Below, one piece after another: positions 8,704-16,687 of a DNA stretch of 64,000 nt (position 1 is its first letter; every line of letters starts with the position of its first letter). Origin of the DNA: JBBRYK01 sp038237665 (GTDB lineage Bacteria > Actinomycetota > Thermoleophilia > Gaiellales > Gaiellaceae). Made by a program: the position numbers and the translations under genes. The notes below the pieces were generated by a model that saw nothing but the letters and a program-made list of their open reading frames with translations, did no database searches and was not told where the DNA came from. The stretch lies in the NCBI GenBank assembly GCA_038237665.1, contig JBBRYK010000007.1, positions 1 through 64,000 on the forward strand, in the 5' to 3' direction.

Positions 8704-9029
8704 CTGACCGGCAGGCGCGGATCGCCTACAACGAGACGCTGTTCCGGCAGTTGAACGAGCGCGTCGCTGAACTCTTGAGCGAGCTCGGAGACACCTCGGG
8801 CCGTTTCGAGATCGTCTGCGAGTGCGGACAGTCAGATTGCGTCGCCAAGCTCGTGGTCTCGAGGTCCGTCTACGAACGGGTGCGGCAGCACCCGGCGCAG
8901 TTTCTGGTCTCCGTGGGACATGTCGCTCCGGACGTCGAACGCGTAGTGGAGGGCGGCGACGGCTACGAGATCGTCGAGAAGCACCCTGAGGAAGCCCTGG
9001 TCGCCCGGGCAACCGATCCTCGTGCCTAG
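8700..9029 (+). CDS. CECG-motif small protein, copy 2
   Basis: 109 aa, paralogous to the preceding gene: IVCECGQSDC (about residue 40), YERVRQHPAQFLVSVGH and GYEIVEKHP. The three Cys are conserved, while surrounding residues differ at many positions, so the duplication is old. Translation starts at an ATGA overlap with copy 1, which implies co-expression and possibly a heteromer. Nothing in the neighbourhood (recJ downstream) reveals a role. Confidence 0.7.
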   Translation: MTDRQARIAYNETLFRQLNERVAELLSELGDTSGRFEIVCECGQSDCVAKLVVSRSVYERVRQHPAQFLVSVGHVAPDVERVVEGGDGYEIVEKHPEEALVARATDPRA

Positions 9030-9116
9030 GTCGCGCCTGGCCCGATAGCTCTTCCTTGCCCGGGCTCCGCCGTGTTGGAGTCGGCGGCCTCGAGCCAGTA
9101 CGTCCGACCCGCTCCG

Positions 9117-9122
9117 TACCGT
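9117..9122 (+). promoter_or_regulatory. Leaderless -10 box of recJ (TACCGT)
   Basis: TACCGT ends 7 nt before the ATG at 9130, with no ribosome binding site between. Confidence 0.45.
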
Positions 9123-9129
9123 CGGTTCG

Positions 9130-10995
9130 ATGCAAGAGGGCACGTGGACTTTGCGTCCCTGCCCGCACCGTGAGGTCGAGGCGCTCCGACGGGCGCTCGG
9201 GATCAGCGAGGCGACTGCAAGTGTGCTCGTGCGGCGCGGGTATGGAGACCCCGAGGCCGCCCGGTCGTTCCTGGCCGGCGAGCCGCCCGGGCACGATCCG
9301 TTCCTCCTTCGCGACACGGCGGCCGCCTGTGCCGCGATCCGCGCCGCGATCGCTTCCGGGAAGCGGATCTGCGTCCACGGGGACTACGACGTCGACGGGA
9401 TCTGCGCGACGACGCTGGCCGTGCTCATGCTGCGGCAACTCGGCGCCGAGGTCGAGTGGCATCTCCCGAGTCGCTTCGAGGAGGGATACGGCGTCTCGGG
9501 AGAGACGCTCGAGCGGCTGGCGAGCGAGGGGTGCGGTCTGGTCCTGACGGTGGACTGCGGGATCACCGCCGTCGAGGAGGTCGCCGCGGCCCGGCGGCTC
9601 GGGCTGGGCATGGTCGTGACCGATCACCACCGGCCGGGCGAGTCCCTGCCGGATTGCCCGATCGTCGCAACCAGGCCCTCCGAGTACCCATTTCCCGAGC
9701 TCTGCGGAACCGGCGTCGTCTACAAGCTCGGGGAGGCACTCGGCGTCGACCTCGAAGAGCACCTGGACCTCGTCGCCCTGGCCACGATCGCCGATGTCGT
9801 TCCGCTCGTCGACGAGAACCGGGCGTTCGCCATCGCCGGGCTCAAACGCCTCGCCCTCACCCGCAAGCCTGGGTTGCGGGCGTTGATGGCCTCCGCTCAC
9901 GTCGACCCGGCGATCGTCGACGAAAGCTCCGTCGGATTTCGGCTCGCCCCCCGGATCAATGCCGCGGGCAGGCTCTGCCGGCCGGAGGCGGCGCTCGAGC
10001 TGCTCCTCACCGACGACGAGGCGGAGGCTCGCCGGCTGGCCGCGACGCTCGAAGAGCTGAACCGCGACCGGCAGATGGTCGAGGACCGGATCCTGCGCGA
10101 CGCCGTCGCCCAGATCGAGGAGTGGCCGGAGGCGCGCCGGCGGCGCCGTGGGTACGTCGTCGCGGACGAGAGCTGGCACGAGGGCGTGATCGGGATCGTG
10201 GCTTCCCGCCTCGTCGAGCGGTATTCGCGCCCTGTCGTCCTGATCGCAGGGACCGAGGGCGACTGGAAGGGATCCGGCCGCTCGATCTCCGCCTTCGACC
10301 TCCACGGGGCCCTCGGTGCGTGCGCCGGGCATCTGCAACGCTTCGGCGGGCATCGCGCGGCCGCCGGCCTGTCCATACGCCCGGAGGCCGTGGCCGCGTT
10401 CGCGGAGGCGTTCGCCGAGCACGCCGACGAGGCCTTGAAGGACACGGATCTCCGGCCCGTCCTACCCGTCGACGCGGTGGTGCCGGGGCGAACGCTCACG
10501 CTCGAGCTCTGTGGTGAGCTGCGCCGGATCGCCCCGTTCGGGCTCGGCAACCCGCGCATCACGCTCTTGCTGGCAAGCTGCGAGCTGGCCGACCTCGGTG
10601 TCGTCGGCGCCGGCAAGCATCTCCGCTTCCGGGTCCGCGACGGCGCCCACGACGCCGGCGGTGCGATCGCCTTCGGGCTCGGTTCCCAACTCGATCGCTT
10701 CCGCCGCCTTGGGAACTACGACATCGCCTTCCGGCTGGAGGAGAACCGCTGGAACGGCACCGTTGCGCCCCAGCTCGTCGTGCGGCGGATCTTCGACAGC
10801 CCGGAGCGCTACCGGGAGCTCCGGGAGCGCATGCTGGCCGAGTGGCGAAAGCAGGCGACCGACCGGAGCGAGGAAGCGGAGGCGGTCTTCGCCGAGCTCG
10901 GCCTCGAGGAGGGGGGCCCGTGGCGAAGCCTGCTCGAGTCGCCCACGTTCCGCGCGCTGCTGCTCGAGGAGCCCGCGCTGCTGCAGGCGGCGTAG
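9130..10995 (+). CDS. recJ: Single-stranded-DNA exonuclease RecJ
   Basis: A 621-aa 5'-3' ssDNA exonuclease used in recombination and mismatch or base-excision repair. The DHH phosphoesterase motifs are in order: HGDYDVDG (about 83-90), TVDCGIT, and the DHH motif in VVTDHHRPGE. The DHHA1 domain follows, with GSGRSISAFDLHGAL and RFGGHRAAAGL, then a C-terminal OB-like region and an unassigned helical tail of about 60 aa. It is in the usual actinobacterial neighbourhood of rel and is transcribed from its own apparent promoter. Confidence 0.96.
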   Translation: MQEGTWTLRPCPHREVEALRRALGISEATASVLVRRGYGDPEAARSFLAGEPPGHDPFLLRDTAAACAAIRAAIASGKRICVHGDYDVDGICATTLAVLMLRQLGAEVEWHLPSRFEEGYGVSGETLERLASEGCGLVLTVDCGITAVEEVAAARRLGLGMVVTDHHRPGESLPDCPIVATRPSEYPFPELCGTGVVYKLGEALGVDLEEHLDLVALATIADVVPLVDENRAFAIAGLKRLALTRKPGLRALMASAHVDPAIVDESSVGFRLAPRINAAGRLCRPEAALELLLTDDEAEARRLAATLEELNRDRQMVEDRILRDAVAQIEEWPEARRRRRGYVVADESWHEGVIGIVASRLVERYSRPVVLIAGTEGDWKGSGRSISAFDLHGALGACAGHLQRFGGHRAAAGLSIRPEAVAAFAEAFAEHADEALKDTDLRPVLPVDAVVPGRTLTLELCGELRRIAPFGLGNPRITLLLASCELADLGVVGAGKHLRFRVRDGAHDAGGAIAFGLGSQLDRFRRLGNYDIAFRLEENRWNGTVAPQLVVRRIFDSPERYRELRERMLAEWRKQATDRSEEAEAVFAELGLEEGGPWRSLLESPTFRALLLEEPALLQAA

Positions 10996-11000
10996 GAGGT

Positions 11001-11141
11001 CTAGGCGCGGCCGAGCGAGACGCGGCTCGCACGGGTCGGGAGCGGCCGCGAGGCGGCAGCCGCCGAGTCGAGCGCGGCGAGCATCCGGGCGAGCTTGAGG
11101 GCCTTGCGGTTGAGGCGGCGGCGTCGAAGCAAGATGGGCAT
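11001..11141 (-). CDS. Possible 46-aa basic peptide
   Basis: A short open frame antisense to the recJ-rel gap, starting MPILLRRRRLNRKALKLA: strongly basic N-terminus, then Ala/Ser-rich. It has an A/G-rich stretch (GAAAGAAC) just before the ATG, which could serve as a weak ribosome binding site. It could be a real small DNA- or membrane-associated peptide, or chance. Without homologues I give it low weight. Confidence 0.35.
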   Translation of the reverse strand: MPILLRRRRLNRKALKLARMLAALDSAAAASRPLPTRASRVSLGRA

Positions 11142-11152
11142 GTTCGTTCTTT

Positions 11153-11312
11153 CTTCGGTCGTTCCTGCCTCCAGCCTGAGGGTTTCAAACCAGGACGAGT
11201 CGGGCCGGTTCACTCCCTTTCTTCAGCACTTATCCCCTGCAGCCTCAGGGTTTGGCCAGCCTCTGGGGGGCTTTCGACTTCGGTACTTGTGCCTCCGGCC
11301 TGAGGGTTTTCG
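11153..11312 (+). repeat. Three-copy 34-bp repeat upstream of rel
   Basis: Three imperfect direct copies start at 11153, 11221 and 11278. Each begins CTTC(G/A)G and contains a 4-bp stem around a C(A/G)GCCT loop, followed by GTTT: CCTC/GAGG, CCTG/CAGG and CCTC/GAGG. The middle copy differs at both partners of one stem pair, which keeps pairing. The cores GCCT(G/C)AGGGTTT lie at 11174-11185, 11242-11253 and 11298-11309. The last copy is just upstream of the expected -35 position of rel. They could be protein operators or small RNA hairpins. Confidence 0.6.
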
Positions 11313-11341
11313 CGGCGCTCTGGGCCGGGCGAAGCCCGGAG

Positions 11342-11347
11342 TACACT
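11342..11347 (+). promoter_or_regulatory. Leaderless -10 box of rel (TACACT)
   Basis: TACACT ends 6 nt before the ATG at 11354, identical in sequence and spacing to the pdxT and DUF59 gene promoters. This supports 11354 as the start rather than an in-frame ATG at 11252. Confidence 0.55.
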
Positions 11348-11353
11348 TGGTTC

Positions 11354-13558
11354 ATGGCTGCTGTTGTCGAGGCTCAAGAACGACACCAAGACCTCGTCGA
11401 TGAGCTGATCCAGCGGGTCGAGGGCTACAAGCCGGACGTCGACAAGGAGCTGCTCTCGCGGGCATTTCGCTTCGCCGCGCTGGCCCACGAGGGCCAGCAG
11501 CGGCGATCCGGCGAGGACTTCATCCACCATCCGTGGGGCGCCGCGACGATCTGCGCAGAACTCGAGCTCGACGAGCAGACGATCGCAGCCGCCCTCCTGC
11601 ACGACGTCGTCGAGGACACAGGTTCCGCGATCGAGGACGTGAGCGCCGAGTTCGGTGACGAGATCGCGAAGCTGGTCGAGGGCGTCACCAAGCTGACACG
11701 CATCCACTTCCAGAGCCGCGAGCACGCCGAGGCCGAGAACTACCGGAAGATGATCATGGCGATGGCCGAGGACGAGCGGGTCATCCTGATCAAGCTCGCC
11801 GACCGCCTGCACAACCTGCGGACGATCGAGTACCTGGGCAAGCAAAAGCAGGTCCAGAAGGCGAAGGAGACGCTCGAGGTCTACGCGCCTCTGGCGCACC
11901 GGCTCGGGATCCACAAGCTCAAGTGGGAGCTCGAGGATCTCGCCTTCCAGACGCTCCATCCACGCAAGTACGAGGAGATCAAGACGATGGTCTCGGAGCG
12001 GCGGGCAGACCGGGAGGAGCATGTCCGGGAGGCCTCGGTCGTGCTCAAGAAGGAGCTGGACAAGGTCGATATCCCCGCCGACATTTCCGGCCGCTCGAAG
12101 CACTTCTACTCGATCTACGACAAGATGGTGAAGAAGGGCCGGGAGTTCAACGAGATCTACGACCTGACCGCGATGCGGGTGATCGCCGAGCGGTCAGGCG
12201 AGGAGGGGACGCGCGACTGTTACGGCGCGCTCGGCCTCGTTCACTCGCTCTGGAAGCCGATGCCGGGCCGCTTCAAGGACTACGTCGCGATGCCGAAGCT
12301 GAACCGGTATCGGGCTCTGCACACCACGGTGATCGGGCCGGAGGGCCGGCCGCTCGAGATCCAGATCCGGACGCGCGAGATGCACCGCGAGGCGGAGCTC
12401 GGGATCGCGGCTCACTGGCTCTACAAGGGTCGAAACAAGAAGGCGGACAAGGAATGGCGGGCCTGGGTCGAGCAGCTCGTCGACGAGCCCTCCGACGACG
12501 CGGACCCCCGGCAGTTCAGCAGGCGGCTACGGGAGGCGATGCCCGTCGACGAGGTGTACGTCTTCACCCCGAAGTTCGAGATGAAGGCGCTGCCCGCGGG
12601 AGCGACTCCGATCGACTTCGCGTACGCGGTGCACACCGATGTGGGTCACCGGACTGTCGGCGCGAAGGTGAACGGCCGGATCGTCCCACTCCACTACCGG
12701 CTCCAGAACAGCGACACCGTGGAGATCCTGACCGCGAAATCGGGTCGCGGGCCGTCGCGTGACTGGCTCTCGCTCGCCGTGTCATCGCGGGCGCGCAACA
12801 AGATTCGCCAGTTTTTCTCGCGCGAGACGCGCGAGGAGTCGGAGCAGAAGGGCCGCGACGCGCTCGAGGCGGCGTTGAAGAAGCAAAACCTTCCGTACCG
12901 CAAGCTGGCGGGCTCCGCCGTGCTCGCGAGCGTGATCCGCGAGACGGGCTTCAAGAAGGCTGACGACTTCTACATCGCAGTCGGCGCCGGCAAGCTGCAG
13001 ACCGGCCAGATCGTCAACAAGGTCCTCCACCGTCTGAAGACCGAAGAGGCGGTTGAAGAGGACACGGTTCCGCTCAAGGCTCCGAGAGAGCGGCACGTCG
13101 TCGCAAGTGAAAGCTTCGGGATCACTGTCCAGGGCGTCGAGGACGTGCTCGTCCGGCTCGCGAAGTGCTGTACACCGCTGCCGGGCGACGAGATCGTCGG
13201 CTACATCTCGCTTGGCAAGGGAATCACGATTCACCGCGGCGACTGCCCGAACGTCAAGTCGCTGCGCCGGAACCCGGAGCGCTTCACGCAGGTGGACTGG
13301 GACGGCGGCGCCAGCAAGAGCTTCCGCGTCCAGATCGCCGTCGACGCCTGGGACCGGCCGCGCCTGCTCGAGGACGTCGCCCGCACGTTCGCGGAGCACG
13401 GCGCCAACATCGTCTCGTACGGCGGCTCCGTCGAGGATCAGCTGGCCAAGAACTGGTACACGGCCGAGGTCGGCGACGTGAAGTCGCTGCGGGCGCTGCT
13501 GACCGCGCTCCGCAACGTCGAAGCCGTCTTCGACGCATTCCGCGTGACCCCGTCCTGA
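11354..13558 (+). CDS. rel: Bifunctional (p)ppGpp synthetase/hydrolase Rel
   Basis: 734 aa, the usual length of actinobacterial Rel. It makes and degrades the alarmone (p)ppGpp in the stringent response. Domains in order: HD hydrolase (HHPWGAATI, then LLHDVVEDT, residues about 55-85), synthetase (YSIYDKM, YDLTAMRV, about 255-370), TGS (VFTPKFEMKALPAGATPIDF, about 400-460), and a C-terminal zinc-finger/ACT region (CCTPLPGDEIVGYI, about 605; ACT about 655-734). The intact HD motif indicates hydrolase activity, so this is a Rel/SpoT type. The start was chosen at the leaderless promoter; the repeats upstream are probable regulatory sequence. Confidence 0.96.
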   Translation: MAAVVEAQERHQDLVDELIQRVEGYKPDVDKELLSRAFRFAALAHEGQQRRSGEDFIHHPWGAATICAELELDEQTIAAALLHDVVEDTGSAIEDVSAEFGDEIAKLVEGVTKLTRIHFQSREHAEAENYRKMIMAMAEDERVILIKLADRLHNLRTIEYLGKQKQVQKAKETLEVYAPLAHRLGIHKLKWELEDLAFQTLHPRKYEEIKTMVSERRADREEHVREASVVLKKELDKVDIPADISGRSKHFYSIYDKMVKKGREFNEIYDLTAMRVIAERSGEEGTRDCYGALGLVHSLWKPMPGRFKDYVAMPKLNRYRALHTTVIGPEGRPLEIQIRTREMHREAELGIAAHWLYKGRNKKADKEWRAWVEQLVDEPSDDADPRQFSRRLREAMPVDEVYVFTPKFEMKALPAGATPIDFAYAVHTDVGHRTVGAKVNGRIVPLHYRLQNSDTVEILTAKSGRGPSRDWLSLAVSSRARNKIRQFFSRETREESEQKGRDALEAALKKQNLPYRKLAGSAVLASVIRETGFKKADDFYIAVGAGKLQTGQIVNKVLHRLKTEEAVEEDTVPLKAPRERHVVASESFGITVQGVEDVLVRLAKCCTPLPGDEIVGYISLGKGITIHRGDCPNVKSLRRNPERFTQVDWDGGASKSFRVQIAVDAWDRPRLLEDVARTFAEHGANIVSYGGSVEDQLAKNWYTAEVGDVKSLRALLTALRNVEAVFDAFRVTPS

Positions 13559-13694
13559 CCCGCCGGGACGGCAACCTTGCGGATCCCTCGATCGAGGGCT
13601 GAGGCCTCGATCGGGAGGAGTAGCCAGAACGAGGGATAGACGCCCGCGGCGGCAGCCCCTACAACGAGAGCAGGGGAGAGGATCACTGCGGCGT

Positions 13695-13721
13695 CCCACC
13701 CATCGCATGGGGATGGGTGGG
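13695..13721. terminator. Perfect 10-bp hairpin between convergent genes
   Basis: CCCACCCATC (13695-13704) pairs perfectly with GATGGGTGGG (13712-13721) around a 7-nt loop. It sits between the ends of rel and the GAF-like gene, so it can serve both strands. No strong U-run follows on either side. A second palindrome (CCTCGATCGAGG) is at about 13587. Confidence 0.55.
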
Positions 13722-13729
13722 CCCGCCGT

Positions 13730-14020
13730 TTACCTGACGCAGTGCGGCGAGATCAGTAACGCCACCCGCCGAAGGAACGCATCGCCCGCCTCGTCCGCCG
13801 GGCCGGGAGCGACCCGAAGCTCGGCCACCGGGTTGCCTCCGAAATCGACCGGATACGCCGCCTCTTCGCCGATCGGCTCGCCCATCTCCGGACCAGTGTC
13901 CTCGACGAGTGCGACTCCCGCCCACGCGAAGCCTGCACGGTCGCGGAGAACGTCGACGACCGCGCGGAGCACCTCGTCGGGATCGCCGCCCCGATTGAGG
14001 ATCCGATCGATCGCTTCCAG
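13730..14020 (-). CDS. Small GAF-like domain protein (start uncertain)
   Basis: About 96 aa from a CTG at 14020. The segment DRILNRGGDPDEVLRAVVDVL and the following AWAGVALVEDTG resemble the start of a GAF ligand-binding fold, with a LRVAP strand and a final LRRVALLISPHC helix, so it may be a minimal stand-alone GAF-type sensor. No ATG, GTG or TTG occurs in a sensible place: the true start may be CTG or depend on re-initiation after the upstream thioesterase, whose stop is 17 nt away. Third gene of the pmm operon. Confidence 0.5.
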   Translation of the reverse strand: MEAIDRILNRGGDPDEVLRAVVDVLRDRAGFAWAGVALVEDTGPEMGEPIGEEAAYPVDFGGNPVAELRVAPGPADEAGDAFLRRVALLISPHCVR

Positions 14021-14036
14021 CGGGCAGCTGTAGGAA

Positions 14037-14465
14037 TCAGGACTCGAGATCGTCTCCTTCGAACTCCCCGATCCGCTCGCGGAGCCGGTCCGGGATCGCG
14101 CACGGTGTCCGCTCCCGGAGGTCGACGAGCACGAGCGTCTGCGTCGCCGTGACGGCAAGGACCTCGCCGTCGACGAGGTACGCGGCGAACTCGTAGGTCA
14201 TGCTCGTCCTGCCGATCCGCGCCACGCGGACGTCGACCTCGATCAGATCGTCGAAGCGCGCGGGAGCGTGGTACTCGACGTTCGTCGCGCGCATCACGAA
14301 CTGCGGGTCGGTCGGCTCGGTGCGCAACAGCCCGAGCTTGCGGTGGTACTCGACACGCGCCAGGTCGAAGTAGGGCATGTAGCGGCCGTAGTAGACGATT
14401 CCCTGTGCGTCGGTGTCGGAGAAGCCCACCCGCGTCGTGGCGGAGAACTTGAAGGGTGGTCTCAC
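14037..14465 (-). CDS. Acyl-CoA thioesterase, 4HBT (hotdog) family
   Basis: A 142-aa hotdog-fold protein. The 4-hydroxybenzoyl-CoA thioesterase signature SDTDAQGIVYYGRYMPYFD (about residues 15-33) has the catalytic Asp of the family. Predicted to hydrolyse an acyl-CoA, substrate unknown; YbgC-like members act on phospholipid-linked or aromatic acyl-CoAs. The GTG start overlaps the stop of the upstream phosphohexomutase (GTGA), so the two are translationally coupled although not obviously related in pathway. Confidence 0.85.
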   Translation of the reverse strand: MRPPFKFSATTRVGFSDTDAQGIVYYGRYMPYFDLARVEYHRKLGLLRTEPTDPQFVMRATNVEYHAPARFDDLIEVDVRVARIGRTSMTYEFAAYLVDGEVLAVTATQTLVLVDLRERTPCAIPDRLRERIGEFEGDDLES

Positions 14466-15805
14466 CCCTGGATCACCGAGAGAACCTCGTCGCGCTTGCG
14501 CTCCATCAGCTCACGCGAGCGCGCCTCGAGGTTCAGGCGCAGGAGAGGCTCCGTGTTCGAGGGCCGGACGTTCATGTGCCAGTCGTCGCCCACGATCGAG
14601 ATGCCGTCCAGATGGGAGACCTCGCCCTCGGCTCCGAAGCGTTCCTCGAGCTCCCGGAGCTTGAGAGCCACGTCGGAGACGGGAGTGTTCAGCTCGCCGG
14701 TGATGAAGTAGCGCTCCCGGTAGGGCTCGAGGATCTCGGAGAGCTTCCGGCCGCGCTGCGAGACGAGCTCGAGCATGAGCAGGAAAGGGATCACGCCAGA
14801 ATCGGCTTGGGAGAAATCGCGGAAGTAGTAGTGGCCCGACACCTCCCCCGCGAACACCGCATCCTCTTGACGCATCCGGTGCTTGATGTACGCGTGGCCG
14901 ACGCGGTTGACGAGCGGCGTGCCGCCGGCGCGCTCGATCGTCTCCGGCACCGCCCAGCTCGCGCGGATGTCGTAGATCACCTTCTGGCCCGGCTGCTTTC
15001 CGAGGATCGACTCGGCGAAGAGCGCGGTGACGAAATCGCCCGGGACGAACTCGCCCGTGTCGTCGACGAAGAAGCAGCGGTCGGCGTCGCCGTCGAAGGC
15101 GACCCCGAAGTCGGCTTCCTCCTCGCGGGTCCGGGCGATGATGAACTCGCGGTTCTCGGGCAGGAGCGGATTGGGCTCGTGGTTGGGGAAGCTCCCGTCG
15201 GGCTCGAAGAAGTACCGCACCGCTTCGATCGGCAGCCGCTCGAGCACGGGCGGCAGCATCACCCCGGCCATTCCGTTCGCCGCGTCGATCACCACCCGGA
15301 GGGGCGCGATCGCGGACACGTCGACGAAGGACAGCACGCGGTCGACGAAGGCGGGCCAGATGTCGTACTGCTCGACGCGGCCCGGCCGCTCCGGCTTGTC
15401 GCGGAACCCGGCCGTCGCCCGGTCGCGCACGTCGAGAAGGCCCGACTCACCTCCGACCGGGAGGGCGCCCCGGCGCACGATCTTCATCCCGGTGTACTCC
15501 TTCGGGTTGTGCGAGGCGGTGACCTCGATCCCGCCGTCGAGGTCGAGCTCGCCGACGGCGAAATAGACCATCTCGGTGCCGACCAGCCCGACGTCGAGCA
15601 CGTCCACACCCGCGTCGGTCACGCCGCGCATCGCTGCCTCGGCCATGGCGGGGCTGGACAGCCGCATGTCCCGCCCGACGGCGATCCGGGCCGGCTCGAA
15701 GTGCTCGGCGTAGGCGCGGCCGATCGCGTAGGCGCCCTCCTCGTCGAGCTCGGTCGGGTAGAGGCCGCGGACGTCGTACGCCTTGAAGACCTTCGGGTCG
15801 AGCAC
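14462..15805 (-). CDS. Phosphomannomutase/phosphoglucomutase
   Basis: A 447-aa alpha-D-phosphohexomutase that interconverts hexose 1- and 6-phosphates for sugar-nucleotide synthesis (GDP-mannose, glycogen, cell envelope). The four family loops are all present: phosphoserine loop TASHNPKEYTG (near residue 98), metal-binding DGDADRCF (about 242), sugar-specificity GEVSGHYYF (about 325) and phosphate-binding RPSNTEPLLR (about 417). The GEVSGHY form is typical of dual PMM/PGM enzymes. First gene of a three-gene operon, with a leaderless promoter. Confidence 0.92.
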   Translation of the reverse strand: MLDPKVFKAYDVRGLYPTELDEEGAYAIGRAYAEHFEPARIAVGRDMRLSSPAMAEAAMRGVTDAGVDVLDVGLVGTEMVYFAVGELDLDGGIEVTASHNPKEYTGMKIVRRGALPVGGESGLLDVRDRATAGFRDKPERPGRVEQYDIWPAFVDRVLSFVDVSAIAPLRVVIDAANGMAGVMLPPVLERLPIEAVRYFFEPDGSFPNHEPNPLLPENREFIIARTREEEADFGVAFDGDADRCFFVDDTGEFVPGDFVTALFAESILGKQPGQKVIYDIRASWAVPETIERAGGTPLVNRVGHAYIKHRMRQEDAVFAGEVSGHYYFRDFSQADSGVIPFLLMLELVSQRGRKLSEILEPYRERYFITGELNTPVSDVALKLRELEERFGAEGEVSHLDGISIVGDDWHMNVRPSNTEPLLRLNLEARSRELMERKRDEVLSVIQG

Positions 15806-15811
15806 GGGCGG

Positions 15812-15817
15812 ATGCTA
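15812..15817 (-). promoter_or_regulatory. Leaderless -10 box of the phosphohexomutase (TAGCAT)
   Basis: On the minus strand TAGCAT (15817 to 15812) ends 6 nt before the GTG at 15805. Confidence 0.5.
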
Positions 15818-15861
15818 ACCGTGACCTTCGGGCAGGGCCGTGAGCTTTGGGCGGGCGCCCC

Positions 15862-15878
15862 GGATATGAGACATATCC
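15862..15878. promoter_or_regulatory. 17-bp inverted repeat upstream of the sigma-factor operon
   Basis: GGATATG-AGA-CATATCC is a perfect 7-bp inverted repeat with a 3-nt centre. It ends 4 nt before the AGGAGG ribosome binding region (15883-15889) of the next gene. This position and symmetry suit a transcription-factor operator, or possibly a hairpin in the leader. An AT-rich centre is rare in this GC-rich sequence. Confidence 0.45.
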
Positions 15879-15895
15879 ACGTGAGGAGGCAGACG

Positions 15896-16681
15896 GTGAA
15901 GAAATCGGTGCTCGTGATCTCGGTAGTCGCGCTCGCAACGGCCCCGGCGGCTCTGGCGAAGGAGCTGTCCGTGACTGCCGTCTGCGGGGCGTCAGGCTGC
16001 AAGGCGATCAGTCCCGCCCTGAAGATCGGCCACGACGGCTTCGGCCCGGCCGCCACCGTCCCGATCGGTAACTACTACGTCCTGCGGATTGGCTTCGGTG
16101 ACGGCCACAAGATCTTCCAGCGAGGCGAGATGTACTTCGTCGCCTCGGCAGGCGCCGTGGCCGCAAAGGACGCTCCCGGGCCCACGGACGGCTGGGGCGC
16201 CCTAACGGCCGAGGCGGCGGCGAGCGTGCGCTCGGCCACGAGAGGGTTGAAGCCCTTCACGGTGGGGCGTCCGACGCACGCATACGTTGCGACCCACCGG
16301 GCGGTCGACGCCGTGCCGTACCTGGCGCTGCTCGGGCCGCTCGAGCGCACGGCGATGCCTCGCAGCGGCGAGTCGGCGCTCACGATCAGCCTCTACTGGG
16401 GCGGCACCAATCCCTGGTCGAACGCGGGCGCGCTGATCCAGTACCTGCCGAAGGCCGGCGTGGTCATCCGGAGCGACGGCTACTACCGCGCACCGGGCTC
16501 GATCGTCGAACGCGCGAGGCGCGAGGCCGCCGGCCTGGCTCCGACCCCCGGGGGCGCAGGTTTCCCGTGGGAGCCGCTCGTGGGCGGGCTCGCCGGGCTC
16601 GCGGCCGTCCTGTCGTCGGTCACATTCCTCGTCCGGCGCCGGCGGCGCATGCCCGCGCCCGAGGGCGCGGTCGCGACCTGA
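15896..16681 (+). CDS. Secreted or membrane-anchored protein preceding an ECF sigma factor
   Basis: 261 aa. It has an N-terminal signal peptide (KKSVLVISVVALATAP...ALA), an extracytoplasmic domain of about 190 aa with a Cys pair (VCGASGC), and a C-terminal membrane helix (about 227-247) followed by RRRRR, so it is probably anchored from outside with a short cytosolic tail. No family recognised. The GTG start is set by an AGGAGG ribosome binding site 6-7 nt upstream; this differs from the leaderless genes. It ends 6 nt before the sigma gene, so the three genes to 18.5 kb look like one operon and this protein may help sense envelope state. Confidence 0.65.
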   Translation: MKKSVLVISVVALATAPAALAKELSVTAVCGASGCKAISPALKIGHDGFGPAATVPIGNYYVLRIGFGDGHKIFQRGEMYFVASAGAVAAKDAPGPTDGWGALTAEAAASVRSATRGLKPFTVGRPTHAYVATHRAVDAVPYLALLGPLERTAMPRSGESALTISLYWGGTNPWSNAGALIQYLPKAGVVIRSDGYYRAPGSIVERARREAAGLAPTPGGAGFPWEPLVGGLAGLAAVLSSVTFLVRRRRRMPAPEGAVAT

Positions 16682-16687
16682 CGACGC

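Noticed and set aside
7933..10422. Very long minus-strand open frame opposite recJ and the CECG genes
   Set aside because: Antisense frames stay open in high-GC coding DNA; it has no conserved motifs and overlaps clearly real genes on the other strand.
11153..11312. Three regularly spaced repeats upstream of rel considered as a short CRISPR array
   Set aside because: Only three divergent copies, gaps of unequal length, and no cas genes in the window.
11252..11353. Upstream in-frame start for rel
   Set aside because: The extra 34 residues are unlike Rel N-termini and cover the repeats and promoter; TACACT 6 nt before ATG 11354 supports the shorter protein.
14456..15895. Long plus-strand extension upstream of the secreted protein at 15896
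   Set aside because: It lies opposite the phosphohexomutase; the signal peptide and AGGAGG site place the start at GTG 15896.
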